From: Caryophanales bacterium | GTDB lineage: Bacteria > Bacillota_I > Bacilli_A > RFN20 > CAG-826 | Assembly: GCA_016287465.1 (NCBI GenBank) | Contig: JAEEWP010000003.1 | Span: 1 to 44,899, forward strand | Length of the DNA: 44,899 nt | Direction of reading: 5' to 3' | In this document: one piece after another, positions 17,735-27,903 of the stretch | How the letters are laid out: the number at the start of each line of letters is the position of its first letter | Numbering within the stretch: position 1 is the first letter of the stretch | The notes under the pieces: model-generated | What the model was told of the DNA's origin: nothing | Seen by the model: only the letters and a program-made list of their open reading frames with translations | The model's database searches: none | Translations under genes and position numbers: made by a program

Positions 17735-17761
17735 GTCTATCCTCTCCATCTAGACTAAAAT
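17733..17761 (+). promoter_or_regulatory. Promoter TTGTCT-N17-TAAAAT
   Basis: -35 at 17733-17738, -10 at 17756-17761, ATG 7 nt downstream. Confidence 0.65.
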
Positions 17762-17768
17762 ACATACG

Positions 17769-18926
17769 ATGAAAATCGGTATTATCGGCAGTGGTCCAAG
17801 CGGACTTTATCTCTCCATCTTTTTGAAAATCAAACACCCTGAATCAGAAGTGGTGGTTTTTGAAAAGGAAAGCAAGCTTTCCAAAAAGCTTTATGCGACC
17901 GGAAACGGACACTGCAATTTACTCAACAAGAACCTCACCAAGGATAAGTACAACCACCCTGATTTCATGGCGCCTATCCTTGAGAAATATGGATACCCAT
18001 TCCTTGAAGGCGTTCTTAAGAGCCTTGGCATCGAACTAACCGCTAATGGCGACTATGTTTACCCTCTCTCTGAGAGCGCGCCTTCGTACGCTTTATACCT
18101 CAAGAAGCTCGCTGAGAAGGTCGGCGTTACCTTTGTAACGGAAACCAGAGTCCTTGATTATAAAGCCGAAGAAAAAGAGATCGAAGTCAAGACAGACAAG
18201 AAGAGCTTTATCTTTGATAAACTCGTCATTGCCACCGGTGGAAAGAGCGATCCTAAACTTGGAAGCGATGGAAGCTTCTATGAGATCCTGAAGAAGCACG
18301 GATATTCAATCATTGAGCCAATCCCTGGCTTAACCCCTCTTGCCCTTACCGACAAAGACATCAAACCTCTTGCTGGTGTCCGTCATAAAGCAAACGTCAA
18401 AGCCTTCCTTGGTAAAGAGAAGATCTTCGATGAGAATGGCGAGGTTCTTTATAAGAACGACGGCATCTCTGGCATCGTCATCTTCAACGCCGAGAGTGCA
18501 ATCTACCGTCACAAGAACCCAAAAGACATAGAGTTAGTGGTGGACCTCTTCCCAGAATGGAGTTTCGAGGAACTCATGGGAAGGCTTGCCCATGATGAAG
18601 CCCTCAACAGTAAGTTCTATCTCGACTCCTACTTAGTAGAGCCTCTTCAGAAACACATCCTTAGCCGTTCAAAAGGAAACGATGCTTTATGCATCGCAAC
18701 CTCAATGAAGAACCTTAGGTATTCGGTTAAAGATCATTACGGTTTCGATTATTCCCAGGTCACGATTGGTGGCCTTTCACTAAAAGATGTCGATGAGAAT
18801 CTTTCTTCGACAAAAGAAAAAGGCGTCTATCTCATCGGTGAACTCCTTGACGTTGATGGCGATTGCGGTGGTTACAATCTCACTTGGTCGTTACTCAGCG
18901 CAATCATTGTCTTCAAAGCCCTCTAA
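17769..18926 (+). CDS. HI0933/YhiN-family FAD-dependent oxidoreductase
   Basis: IIGSGPSGLYLSIFLK; KLYATGNGHCNLLN; GGYNLTWSLLSA. Confidence 0.85.
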   Translation: MKIGIIGSGPSGLYLSIFLKIKHPESEVVVFEKESKLSKKLYATGNGHCNLLNKNLTKDKYNHPDFMAPILEKYGYPFLEGVLKSLGIELTANGDYVYPLSESAPSYALYLKKLAEKVGVTFVTETRVLDYKAEEKEIEVKTDKKSFIFDKLVIATGGKSDPKLGSDGSFYEILKKHGYSIIEPIPGLTPLALTDKDIKPLAGVRHKANVKAFLGKEKIFDENGEVLYKNDGISGIVIFNAESAIYRHKNPKDIELVVDLFPEWSFEELMGRLAHDEALNSKFYLDSYLVEPLQKHILSRSKGNDALCIATSMKNLRYSVKDHYGFDYSQVTIGGLSLKDVDENLSSTKEKGVYLIGELLDVDGDCGGYNLTWSLLSAIIVFKAL

Positions 18927-18997
18927 AAACATAAAATCCTTGGCAAAAACCGCTTAAATTTTGGAAAATGCTCGATTTTTGCGAAGGATTTTTTTGA

Positions 18998-19022
18998 GGG
19001 GAATTAAAAGAAATTCCCCTTT
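18998..19022 (+). terminator. Terminator-like hairpin
   Basis: GGGGAATT-AAAAGA-AATTCCCC then short T run. Confidence 0.6.
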
Positions 19023-19027
19023 GATAA

Positions 19028-19058
19028 TTGACTATCTTTTCAAGATAGACTTAAATAA
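19028..19058 (+). promoter_or_regulatory. Promoter with inverted repeat in the spacer (TTGACT...CTATCTT-TTC-AAGATAG...TAAATA)
   Basis: -35 TTGACT, spacer filled by a perfect 7-bp inverted repeat, TAAATA -10. Confidence 0.5.
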
Positions 19059-19113
19059 TGAAGTTGCACGGCTTCCCGTAATTTTTTGAAGCCCCCTGCG
19101 AGCGAGGTTGTTT

Positions 19114-20073
19114 ATGAAATATGCAAACACATCCAGAACCTTGAGCTTCTTAGCACACCTTCTCATCGTTCTCGCCTTTGGTGCCCTTGGCCTTTACTTC
19201 GGCGCTTTCGTTGTTCCTGAGTACTTCGGAACCGATCCAAAATACTTTGCCGAATTCTTGTTCGATGGTGCCTATCTCCTTTACCTAGAACTTGCTGTTG
19301 TCGGTCTCAGCTTTGCTGTCATCTCCGGCTATGGCCTCTTCCATGCCGTCAAAGGTCTTATGAACCCACGTGATGATGAACCAGTCGTCAAAGCCCTTAC
19401 CACTCTTATCGTTGAAGGCTGGGCCGCCGCGATCTTCTTCCTCCTCCAGGCTGTTTTATTCTTCGACCTCACCGGAAGCAATGGTGCTGACAGTAACTTA
19501 GTCTTCGTCATCATCATGTCTCTTCTCATCGCCATCATCCTTCTCATCGCTACCAACATCCCAATGGTCAAGCTCTACGATGGCAAGGATCAGAAACCTC
19601 TTCTCCGTGGTTTCATCGGTGGTGCTATGGTCTTCACCGCTGCTATTGCCCTTGAAGCTGGCCTCAGCCTCTTGGTCAACGCTACCAACTCTTCCCTCAA
19701 CGTTTGGAAGCAGAGTGAAATCAACCTCCTTCTCCTTACCGTTACCCTTGCTAACTTAGTCGCCTTTGTCCTTCTCCTTCTTGCTTGGCTCAACAACTTC
19801 AAGAACGGAAACAAACTCCCAGGCTTCATGGCTGGTGGCGCTGTCATTGCCGTTGGCATCGGCCTCATCATCTATGGTGTTCTCACCATCGTCTGGAGAG
19901 ACAACGGCATCCATCTCAACTACGCTCTCGAAAGCGGAAAGAATTATGTCTTCGGTGCTAAGTGGGGATATGGCTTCCCAATCATGAACCTCGTCGTCGG
20001 TGCTGTTACCTGCGCCCTTGGCGGATACGTCATGATCGCTGGCAGCAAAGCTGAGCTTGCTAAAAGAGCCTAA
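19114..20073 (+). CDS. Multi-TM membrane protein of unknown function
   Basis: Long ORF with many hydrophobic segments; ATG at 19114 preferred over TTG at 19108. Confidence 0.7.
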   Translation: MKYANTSRTLSFLAHLLIVLAFGALGLYFGAFVVPEYFGTDPKYFAEFLFDGAYLLYLELAVVGLSFAVISGYGLFHAVKGLMNPRDDEPVVKALTTLIVEGWAAAIFFLLQAVLFFDLTGSNGADSNLVFVIIMSLLIAIILLIATNIPMVKLYDGKDQKPLLRGFIGGAMVFTAAIALEAGLSLLVNATNSSLNVWKQSEINLLLLTVTLANLVAFVLLLLAWLNNFKNGNKLPGFMAGGAVIAVGIGLIIYGVLTIVWRDNGIHLNYALESGKNYVFGAKWGYGFPIMNLVVGAVTCALGGYVMIAGSKAELAKRA

Positions 20074-20090
20074 TCGAAATTAGAAAAACA

Positions 20091-20120
20091 AAACGCCTCG
20101 CATTGAGGCGTTTTTCTTTT
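20091..20120. terminator. Bidirectional terminator
   Basis: AAACGCCTC-GCATT-GAGGCGTTTTTC between convergent genes. Confidence 0.88.
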
Positions 20121-20958
20121 ACCAATCTTTCTTTGGTTTCTCCATTCCGTATCTCTCGAACGGGAAATGTTCAAGGTAATAGTCGTAATCGATGTCGAAG
20201 CAGTGGCGTTTATATTCCTTATGCATCCTGCCAATCATCCATGGCTTAACAGGGTTATAGAACTTCCATATCCTTCTAGGATAATGGCTGATGACTGTGT
20301 CTTCTAAGACATCCCTTTGATCATTGAATTTGGTAGGCATGACCATGTGAGAAACGTTTTTCTTATTGAGAGCGTCCTGGTCCGGGAAGAAAGCTTTCTT
20401 CGTCTTAACGAATTCAATGCACTTCTCGAATAGTCCGGTCTCTCTGCATTTCCTCATATTGAAGTAGAGGACACCCGAGTTGAAATAGTTCTTGTTCTTC
20501 CAGGTCTTTCCTAGGTAATCAAGGACCGCACCAAACTCATGGTCTGTTATGTCGTTCTCACGGATGTTCTCAATTGGGTTATAGATGAGGGTGTCGCCAT
20601 CAAGATAGAGAAGCTCATCTATATCCTTTGGAAGGATTCTTTCTGCGAAGAGTCTTAATAGACACATCGGAGGGAAGAAGACGTTCTTGTTGTTAGGGCT
20701 GTTCTTGAATTCTTCCTCAAACATCTTTGAAGCGTCATAGAGGGTGACCTCGTTCTCTTCGTTGAAGTCTTTGAGCATCTTCTCTAAAAGCAACCTATCT
20801 TCCTCGTCCATGCCGATGGTTTTGCCCATGGTCATAGAAAATACATGGATTTTGATAGGGTTTTTGGTTCTTCTGGCCATGCTTTCGAGGGAAAGGAAAA
20901 GGGCCATGGTATAGCCTTTGTTTCCTGCGTATAAGATGTGTAATGGACCTTTATACAT
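20119..20958 (-). CDS. Glycosyltransferase family 8
   Basis: LHILYAGNKGYTMALFLSLES and DELLYLDGDTLIYNPI (DxD). Confidence 0.82.
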   Translation of the reverse strand: MYKGPLHILYAGNKGYTMALFLSLESMARRTKNPIKIHVFSMTMGKTIGMDEEDRLLLEKMLKDFNEENEVTLYDASKMFEEEFKNSPNNKNVFFPPMCLLRLFAERILPKDIDELLYLDGDTLIYNPIENIRENDITDHEFGAVLDYLGKTWKNKNYFNSGVLYFNMRKCRETGLFEKCIEFVKTKKAFFPDQDALNKKNVSHMVMPTKFNDQRDVLEDTVISHYPRRIWKFYNPVKPWMIGRMHKEYKRHCFDIDYDYYLEHFPFERYGMEKPKKDW

Positions 20959-22102
20959 TAGTGGTTTCCTTTGGTGTTTCCTCTAACTGCGACAAGGCTT
21001 TCTTGTCACGGGCTTGGAAGACGCAGACGAAGGCGAATGAGATAAGAAGGGTGAAGTAATAAGTGACGAGTCTCCAAAGGAGAGATAAGGCCAAGGCCGC
21101 TCCAGAAGCAGTGGTCATTAAGCAGACAGAGGAGATGACGATTGAGAAAGCGTACTCAATGCCTCCGGTTCCTCCTGGGGTTGGAACCCAAACGACAGCG
21201 GTGATCGCAAACGAAGTCGAGAATAAGACGATCATGAGATTAACGAACTCGTTATCACTCAAAGTGATATTGAGGCCGACTGCCTTAATAAGGAAATAAG
21301 GGATGAGATAGTAAGCGAGCATCGTCACTATCTTGATAAGGAGAGAGAAGATGAAGGTCTTCTTGTGAACCCAGATAGAACGGAATCCGATCTGAGCATT
21401 TTCGCAGTACGCTTCAAAGGAAGGAATGAGCTTGGCGAAATGCTTATTAAGGAATTTAGGCTTGGTAAGGAATTTGATTATAGCGATGATTCCATTCTTT
21501 AGATGCTTGCTGGTTCCAAGGGCAATCATGAAAAGGAGAACTAAGAAGTTGATGGTGTAGCCAACGATGGCAACGTACTTGGCCCATTCCATATTCAAAG
21601 CGGCTAAACCTTGAGTGATTTGCGGATAGAAGAATAAGGAAACAAAGGCGATCAAATTGGTCGCAATCATAAAGGTAACAAAGTTAGCTAAGACAGCACT
21701 AGTCCCAACTGAAGCGGAAGTGCCTCTCTTGGTGAAGGAATAAATCTGGAATGGCTGTCCTCCTGTAGCGAACGGAGTGACGCCGTTATAGAAATGCTCG
21801 GAGCAGCCGATAAAATAGGCATCCGTTTTGGAGATATCCGATCCTGCGGCTTTGGCAAAGAGGTTCAAAGTGATTGGCCAAAGAAGGAAGTAGACGATGA
21901 CTGCGCCGAAGGCGGCAAGCAACCAAAGCCAATTGGTTCCCTCTGCAATCTGAGATAGGGTTTCACCAATCTTCTGGATCTCGCCTAACGATAAGAAAAG
22001 AGTAAGCACGAGAGCGCTTAATAGAACGAGGAATATGATGTTGCTGATTAAGCTTTTCTTGTTCTTCTTCTGAGTGGTTTTGACTTCGCCTTGCTCATTC
22101 AT
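20951..22102 (-). CDS. Flippase-like / lysylphosphatidylglycerol synthase TM-region family protein
   Basis: Multi-TM, GCSEHFYNGVTPFATGGQPFQIY and WVPTPGGTGGIEYAF; overlaps GT8 start. Confidence 0.82.
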   Translation of the reverse strand: MNEQGEVKTTQKKNKKSLISNIIFLVLLSALVLTLFLSLGEIQKIGETLSQIAEGTNWLWLLAAFGAVIVYFLLWPITLNLFAKAAGSDISKTDAYFIGCSEHFYNGVTPFATGGQPFQIYSFTKRGTSASVGTSAVLANFVTFMIATNLIAFVSLFFYPQITQGLAALNMEWAKYVAIVGYTINFLVLLFMIALGTSKHLKNGIIAIIKFLTKPKFLNKHFAKLIPSFEAYCENAQIGFRSIWVHKKTFIFSLLIKIVTMLAYYLIPYFLIKAVGLNITLSDNEFVNLMIVLFSTSFAITAVVWVPTPGGTGGIEYAFSIVISSVCLMTTASGAALALSLLWRLVTYYFTLLISFAFVCVFQARDKKALSQLEETPKETTNV

Positions 22103-22248
22103 ACCTGAAGATTATATCTTCGTTCGCCACTCTTGCCTAGATACCCTAGGCTTCGTTTTCCTAGACAAAAAGCCAAAAATCCGCTGCAAAAACCGCTTGT
22201 TTTTACTTTTCTTTGCAACTATTTGGCTTTCATATTAAGATTTCTCCA

Positions 22249-22290
22249 ACGTGTTGCTCCTCTTGCTCCACGTATAAAAAACAGGGAGGG
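22249..22290 (+). ncRNA. Candidate preQ1-I riboswitch upstream of queT
   Basis: P1 ACGTG (22249-22253)/CACGT (22269-22273), C just before P1 3' strand, A-rich tail ATAAAAAACA, then GGGAGGG able to pair with loop CTCC. Confidence 0.65.
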
Positions 22291-22297
22291 CCTTACA

Positions 22298-22849
22298 ATG
22301 GCTCATAATGAATCTAAACCTTCTGGCGGACGTTTCACCGTTCGCATGATAGCTGAGAACTCTATCATCGCCGCTCTCTATGTGGTGCTTACTTTACTAG
22401 TTCCCGCATTGTCCTTTGGACCAATCCAATGTCGCTTCTCTGAAGCGCTCGTTCTCCTTTGCTTCTGGAGACCGGACATCACCATCGGTTTAACGATCGG
22501 CTGTCTTATCTCAAACGGCATCGGTGCAGCGCTTGGTGTTAACTTCGCAATCGATATGGTGTTCGGAACGTTAGCCACGCTCCTTTCATGTTTACTCATT
22601 TCCTTCTTCTCCAAGAGACTTTTCATCGCTTGGGTTTGGCCAGTGCTCTTCAATGCCGTCATCGTTGGTACTGAGCTTTATCTCTTAGGAGTCATGGGTG
22701 ATCTAACTCTTTGGCAGAACATCCTTTATGTCGGTATTGGCGAAACAATCGCCATGGCTGCCGGCTACGCTTTATGGGCTATTCTTGCCCACATGAAATT
22801 CTTCAATACGGTTTTCATGCCAACTCGCCATCAAGACGTTAAGTGGTAA
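22298..22849 (+). CDS. queT: QueT-family queuosine precursor transporter (ECF S component)
   Basis: ALYVVLTLLVPALSFGPIQCRFSEALVLLCFWRPDITIGLTIGCLISN; RBS ggagg; next to tgt/queA/queH. Confidence 0.85.
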   Translation: MAHNESKPSGGRFTVRMIAENSIIAALYVVLTLLVPALSFGPIQCRFSEALVLLCFWRPDITIGLTIGCLISNGIGAALGVNFAIDMVFGTLATLLSCLLISFFSKRLFIAWVWPVLFNAVIVGTELYLLGVMGDLTLWQNILYVGIGETIAMAAGYALWAILAHMKFFNTVFMPTRHQDVKW

Positions 22850-22865
22850 TAGGCATTTGCCTATT
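22848..22865. promoter_or_regulatory. Perfect inverted repeat AATAGGCA-TT-TGCCTATT between queT and tgt
   Basis: 8-bp arms, 2-nt centre; no T tract; overlaps a possible tgt -35 (TTGCCT 22857-22862). Confidence 0.5.
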
Positions 22866-22882
22866 GTCCTTTGAGGAATTAG

Positions 22883-24022
<1,140 letters not shown>

Positions 24023-25081
24023 ATGGACATCTCATTATTCGACTATAACCTTCCTGAAGAACTTATTGCCCAATCCCCGATGCAGCAGCGTGATGAATGC
24101 CGCTTGCTCGTCGTCGATAGGGAAAATAAGCAGTTTTTGCATAGGAAATTTCACGACATCATTGACTATATCGGCCCAAATGATGTTCTCGTAAGAAACA
24201 ATACCAAGGTCATTCCTGCTAGACTCATCGGCACCAAAGAGGCGACCGGCGGAGCAGTGGAAGTCCTTCTTTTAAAACAGCTTGAAGGTGACGAGTGGGA
24301 GTGCCTTGTTGGCAATGCCCATAGTGTCAGAGAAGGCTCTGTCTGCGTCTTTGGAAACGGCGAGCTTAAGTGTGTTTGCACAGCCGTCAAACCTGAAGGC
24401 CTCAGGAACATGAAGTTCATCTATAAAGGCATCTTCTTAGAAGTCCTTGATATGCTTGGGCAGATGCCTCTCCCTCCGTACATCAAGCAGATGTGCGCGA
24501 ATAAAGACGATTACCAAACCGTCTATGCGAAGATCCCTGGAAGCGCAGCGGCTCCAACAGCCGGATTCCATTTCACGAATGAGTTATTTGAAGAAATCAA
24601 AGCCAAAGGCGCCAAAATCATCGACGTCACTCTTAACATCGGTCTAGGAACCTTCCGTCCAGTTAAAGTAACCGACACCAAAGACCATGTCATGCATAGT
24701 GAGGTCTTTGAGATCAGCGAAGAAGCCGCAGAAGAGCTTAACAAAGCCAAGGCCGAGGGAAAGAGAATCATCGCTGTTGGAACAACCTCAGTCAGAACCT
24801 TAGAAGCCAATTATCAGAAATACGGCAAATTCGTTGCCACTAGAGAAGCCACCTCAATCTTCATTGAGCCAGGCTACGAATATAAAGCGGTGGATGCCCT
24901 CATCACGAACTTCCATCTTCCTAAGAGCACCCTCGTTATGCTCGTCAGCGCTTTCATGGGCAGAAAGTTCACACTCTCCGTCTATGAAGAAGCCGTCAAA
25001 GAAAGATACCGTTTCTTCTCCTTTGGAGACGCCATGTTCATATATGGCAAATACGACTATTCCAAAAACCTTGAGGATTAG
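24023..25081 (+). CDS. queA: S-adenosylmethionine:tRNA ribosyltransferase-isomerase
   Basis: FDYNLPEELIAQSPMQQRDECRLLV; GSAAAPTAGFHFT; ATG abuts tgt stop. Confidence 0.96.
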   Translation: MDISLFDYNLPEELIAQSPMQQRDECRLLVVDRENKQFLHRKFHDIIDYIGPNDVLVRNNTKVIPARLIGTKEATGGAVEVLLLKQLEGDEWECLVGNAHSVREGSVCVFGNGELKCVCTAVKPEGLRNMKFIYKGIFLEVLDMLGQMPLPPYIKQMCANKDDYQTVYAKIPGSAAAPTAGFHFTNELFEEIKAKGAKIIDVTLNIGLGTFRPVKVTDTKDHVMHSEVFEISEEAAEELNKAKAEGKRIIAVGTTSVRTLEANYQKYGKFVATREATSIFIEPGYEYKAVDALITNFHLPKSTLVMLVSAFMGRKFTLSVYEEAVKERYRFFSFGDAMFIYGKYDYSKNLED

Positions 25082-25083
25082 GG

Positions 25084-25737
25084 ATGAACATCAAGAAGCC
25101 TAACTATTACAACATCAGCCTTGAGGAGATCAAAAACCTCCATGGCGACAAGAAACCAAGGCTTCTTCTTCATGGCTGCTGCGGTCCTTGCTCTTGCTGG
25201 CCTCTCCTTTTCCTTTGCCCGCATTTCGATGTGACCATCATGTTCAATAACAGCAATATCTATCCTGAGGCGGAATATACGAAAAGACTCGAAGAGCTAA
25301 AGAGACTTCTTGAGTGCATCAAAAGAGATTTTGGTTTTGATGTTGGCCTTGTTGTCACTCCGTATGACAACGATGAATTCGATAAAGACCTCGCTCCATA
25401 TAAGGACGAGAGAGAAGGTGGGCGCCGCTGCATGATCTGCTACCGCAAGAGAATGGGTGAAGCTTATGACTATGCCGAAGAGAATGGCTTTGATTATTTC
25501 ACCACGGTCATGACCATCTCACGCCAAAAGAATTCCCTCATCCTCAATAGCATCGGCAAAGAATTAGAGGCCAAGCATTCCAAAACCAAATACTTCTATA
25601 GCGACTTCAAGAAGGATGACGGAATTGAAAAAGGCAAAGCCCTTAGAGACCAGTACGGCTTATATCAACAACTCTGCTGTGGATGCAAATACACCTACGA
25701 AGAAGGGGAACGTAGGAGAATCGAAAAAGGTTTATAA
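25084..25737 (+). CDS. queH: Epoxyqueuosine reductase QueH
   Basis: LLHGCCGPCS, FNNSNIYPEAEY, RRCMICYRKRM, LCCGCKYTYEE. Confidence 0.9.
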   Translation: MNIKKPNYYNISLEEIKNLHGDKKPRLLLHGCCGPCSCWPLLFLCPHFDVTIMFNNSNIYPEAEYTKRLEELKRLLECIKRDFGFDVGLVVTPYDNDEFDKDLAPYKDEREGGRRCMICYRKRMGEAYDYAEENGFDYFTTVMTISRQKNSLILNSIGKELEAKHSKTKYFYSDFKKDDGIEKGKALRDQYGLYQQLCCGCKYTYEEGERRRIEKGL

Positions 25738-25764
25738 AAACCAAAAATCAGCTGCAAAACCGCG

Positions 25765-26376
25765 TTATTCTTTAGCTCCGGCAATCGAATCGAGACTGAT
25801 TACGCCGGTGAAAACGAGGATTGCTCCTACGATAAAACCAACACCGATAAGAGCGAAAATCCCATAGTAGATTTTCATCTTTGTGCTTTTGCCGCTAACA
25901 AGACTCTTAATGAACACAGATGAGTTTTCTGAGTTCTCTGGGATGGTTCTGTATTTGATGTATGAGTTAGGGACAATAGGTTCTTTGGACCAGAATTTGT
26001 TCGCGTGATATTTCTTTTCGTCGGTTAGCCCAATGATATCCTCAATCTTGCCCTGAATGGTCATATATTCGACTTGTCTGATGAAGTCAGAGATGAATTG
26101 CCTATATGCGATAGCGGACAGTCCGAAGATGATAAAGCCAACGCAGATCATCAAGCACCCTGCCAAGATCTTTTCTGGCAAAGCAAAACGAACGCAGGTG
26201 AAGCCTCCGCCAACAACAGCAAGCAACAAGGTTGTGAAGATACTTGTCGAATTGCGGCTTGCGGTTCTGATCTGATTCTCGCAAGACTGTGCCTCTTTGT
26301 ATAAATCGATAAAGTCCTCTTTGGTGAGGGTCATGTCTTCTTGATTGACCTTTGCTTCTATTTTCTCTTCGCCCAT
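25765..26376 (-). CDS. Membrane protein of unknown function, with TM segments and a cytosolic middle region
   Basis: RBS aggagg; hydrophobic segments around residues 46-110 and 170-195. Confidence 0.65.
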   Translation of the reverse strand: MGEEKIEAKVNQEDMTLTKEDFIDLYKEAQSCENQIRTASRNSTSIFTTLLLAVVGGGFTCVRFALPEKILAGCLMICVGFIIFGLSAIAYRQFISDFIRQVEYMTIQGKIEDIIGLTDEKKYHANKFWSKEPIVPNSYIKYRTIPENSENSSVFIKSLVSGKSTKMKIYYGIFALIGVGFIVGAILVFTGVISLDSIAGAKE

Positions 26377-26431
26377 AGGAACCTCCTGAGCTTATATGTC
26401 GTTTTTCTAATTTTAGCAAAAACGTTAAAGA

Positions 26432-26460
26432 AAAAAGACCGCCTATTTCTCGGTCTTTTT
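26432..26460 (-). terminator. Terminator overlapping the 3' end of the lipase-like CDS
   Basis: AAAAAGACCG...CGGTCTTTTT with the TAG stop in the loop. Confidence 0.75.
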
Positions 26461-27624
26461 CTTTCTGAAGATGCTGAACACGCTTTTTTTCGGTTTCTTC
26501 TCTTTCTTAGGCCCGTATGAGGCAGCGACTTCTTCTTTCGCGGCCTTGTAGTAGGTGAAGGCGGAGAAGAGGTTGGTCTTGAGCTTCTTCTTCGTTTCTT
26601 CGTCGTATTTCATCCAGCCTTTGATGAGAGCGATCCCCAAATCAAGTTTGCCAAGAGCCATGACCTCATAGATGGTCTTCCTGTCTTTGGCCTGAAGGAT
26701 ATCGAAGAGACATTCGGTCATGAGGACGAGATCTTCTTTGCTAAGGGAGCCAAGCCAATTGGTGAACATCGTCTGCTTGGTCTTTGAGGCATTGGAGTTT
26801 CTCTCAAGCTCAATGAGCTCGCCGGTCTCTTCGTCAAGATCCCACTTGAAGATGCTGTGCTGGAAGAATGAGGCTTTCTCGTTCGCGGATATGACTTTGT
26901 ATGAGGAGACTTGGTTGAGAAGAAGCCCGATAAGGGATTCTCCTGGAATGACTTTGTGAATTCTAGGGGTGAGTCTCTCAAGGGCTCTTTTGCTAAAGAC
27001 CTTTGGATCTTGGAATCCTGGTCCATCATGGCAATAGCAGCCTTTGAAGCGCGCGTAATATCTCCATTTCATCATGAGGGTGGCGTACATCGCGAGGTTA
27101 CCGCCTTTGCTATGACCGATAATGGTGAATGGGAAAAGACGATGTTTGACGATCTTAGTGACATAATCCTTCGCAAGTTTCTGGGAAGGAATCTCTTTCA
27201 TGGTCGCGAGGTTGCAGTCCTCTTTCCATCCAACAAGGCTTCCATCCGTGCCACGGAAGACGATATATCTCATCGGTCCTTTGCCAACGAAGGTCATCGC
27301 CATGTATTGGATGCATCTATCGACGCTAAAAACGGATTCGATGTGCCCGATCTTCAAAGAGGAGAAGCGGGGGCACTCAAGAATCTTGAGCCAGAACTCG
27401 CCATATCTCACTGGATCGCTCGTTCCATGAGAAAGAAGGGTCTTGTCGGCAAGGCTAGCGAATCTCGTCAATTCGACGTATTCGTCTCCACCCGCCAAAG
27501 CGGAGAAGCCATATTCGAACTTGAGGTAGCTTAACTGGGAAAAGACAAGGCTGTCGGTCTCAGAGAAAGGTCTCTCCTCGAAACTCGTTTTGCCATATTT
27601 ATCCAAGTATCCAAAGATATCCAT
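26443..27624 (-). CDS. DUF2974 (Mbeg1-like) alpha/beta-hydrolase
   Basis: FTIIGHSKGGNLAMYATL; RBS aggaggg. Confidence 0.8.
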   Translation of the reverse strand: MDIFGYLDKYGKTSFEERPFSETDSLVFSQLSYLKFEYGFSALAGGDEYVELTRFASLADKTLLSHGTSDPVRYGEFWLKILECPRFSSLKIGHIESVFSVDRCIQYMAMTFVGKGPMRYIVFRGTDGSLVGWKEDCNLATMKEIPSQKLAKDYVTKIVKHRLFPFTIIGHSKGGNLAMYATLMMKWRYYARFKGCYCHDGPGFQDPKVFSKRALERLTPRIHKVIPGESLIGLLLNQVSSYKVISANEKASFFQHSIFKWDLDEETGELIELERNSNASKTKQTMFTNWLGSLSKEDLVLMTECLFDILQAKDRKTIYEVMALGKLDLGIALIKGWMKYDEETKKKLKTNLFSAFTYYKAAKEEVAASYGPKKEKKPKKSVFSIFRKKKTEK

Positions 27625-27867
27625 TCGCTTCCCTCCTAAGGTCCCTCATATTATTGCCCAAAAAGGATAACCTCGGTTAGAAAATCATAAAAAAGGGATA
27701 AAGCAGCAGGGGTGAAAATACATGTTTTTGCCCTTCTAGAATTAACAAATTTGTGCATTGTGCATAAGAAATAGACAAAAAACAGGCCATTTTGATCAAA
27801 TTCCGACCATATCTTGAAGATTTTTGCAAAAGTGCCATAACCATCGAAAATATTTTTCATTTTTTTG

Positions 27868-27897
27868 TTGACGCGCTCTCATACGCGGGAATATACT
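27868..27897 (+). promoter_or_regulatory. S10 operon promoter TTGACG-N18-TATACT
   Basis: Near-consensus -35 at 27868-27873 and -10 at 27892-27897. Confidence 0.75.
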
Positions 27898-27903
27898 CAT
27901 ACA

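Noticed and set aside
26911-27534. 207-aa plus-strand ORF antisense to the DUF2974 hydrolase
   Set aside because: Shadow ORF; the minus-strand gene has an RBS and GHSKGG motif, while this one has no recognisable family or RBS
27735-27770. TGTGCATTGTGCAT short tandem repeat
   Set aside because: Only two 7-bp units in an AT-rich spacer; no supporting context
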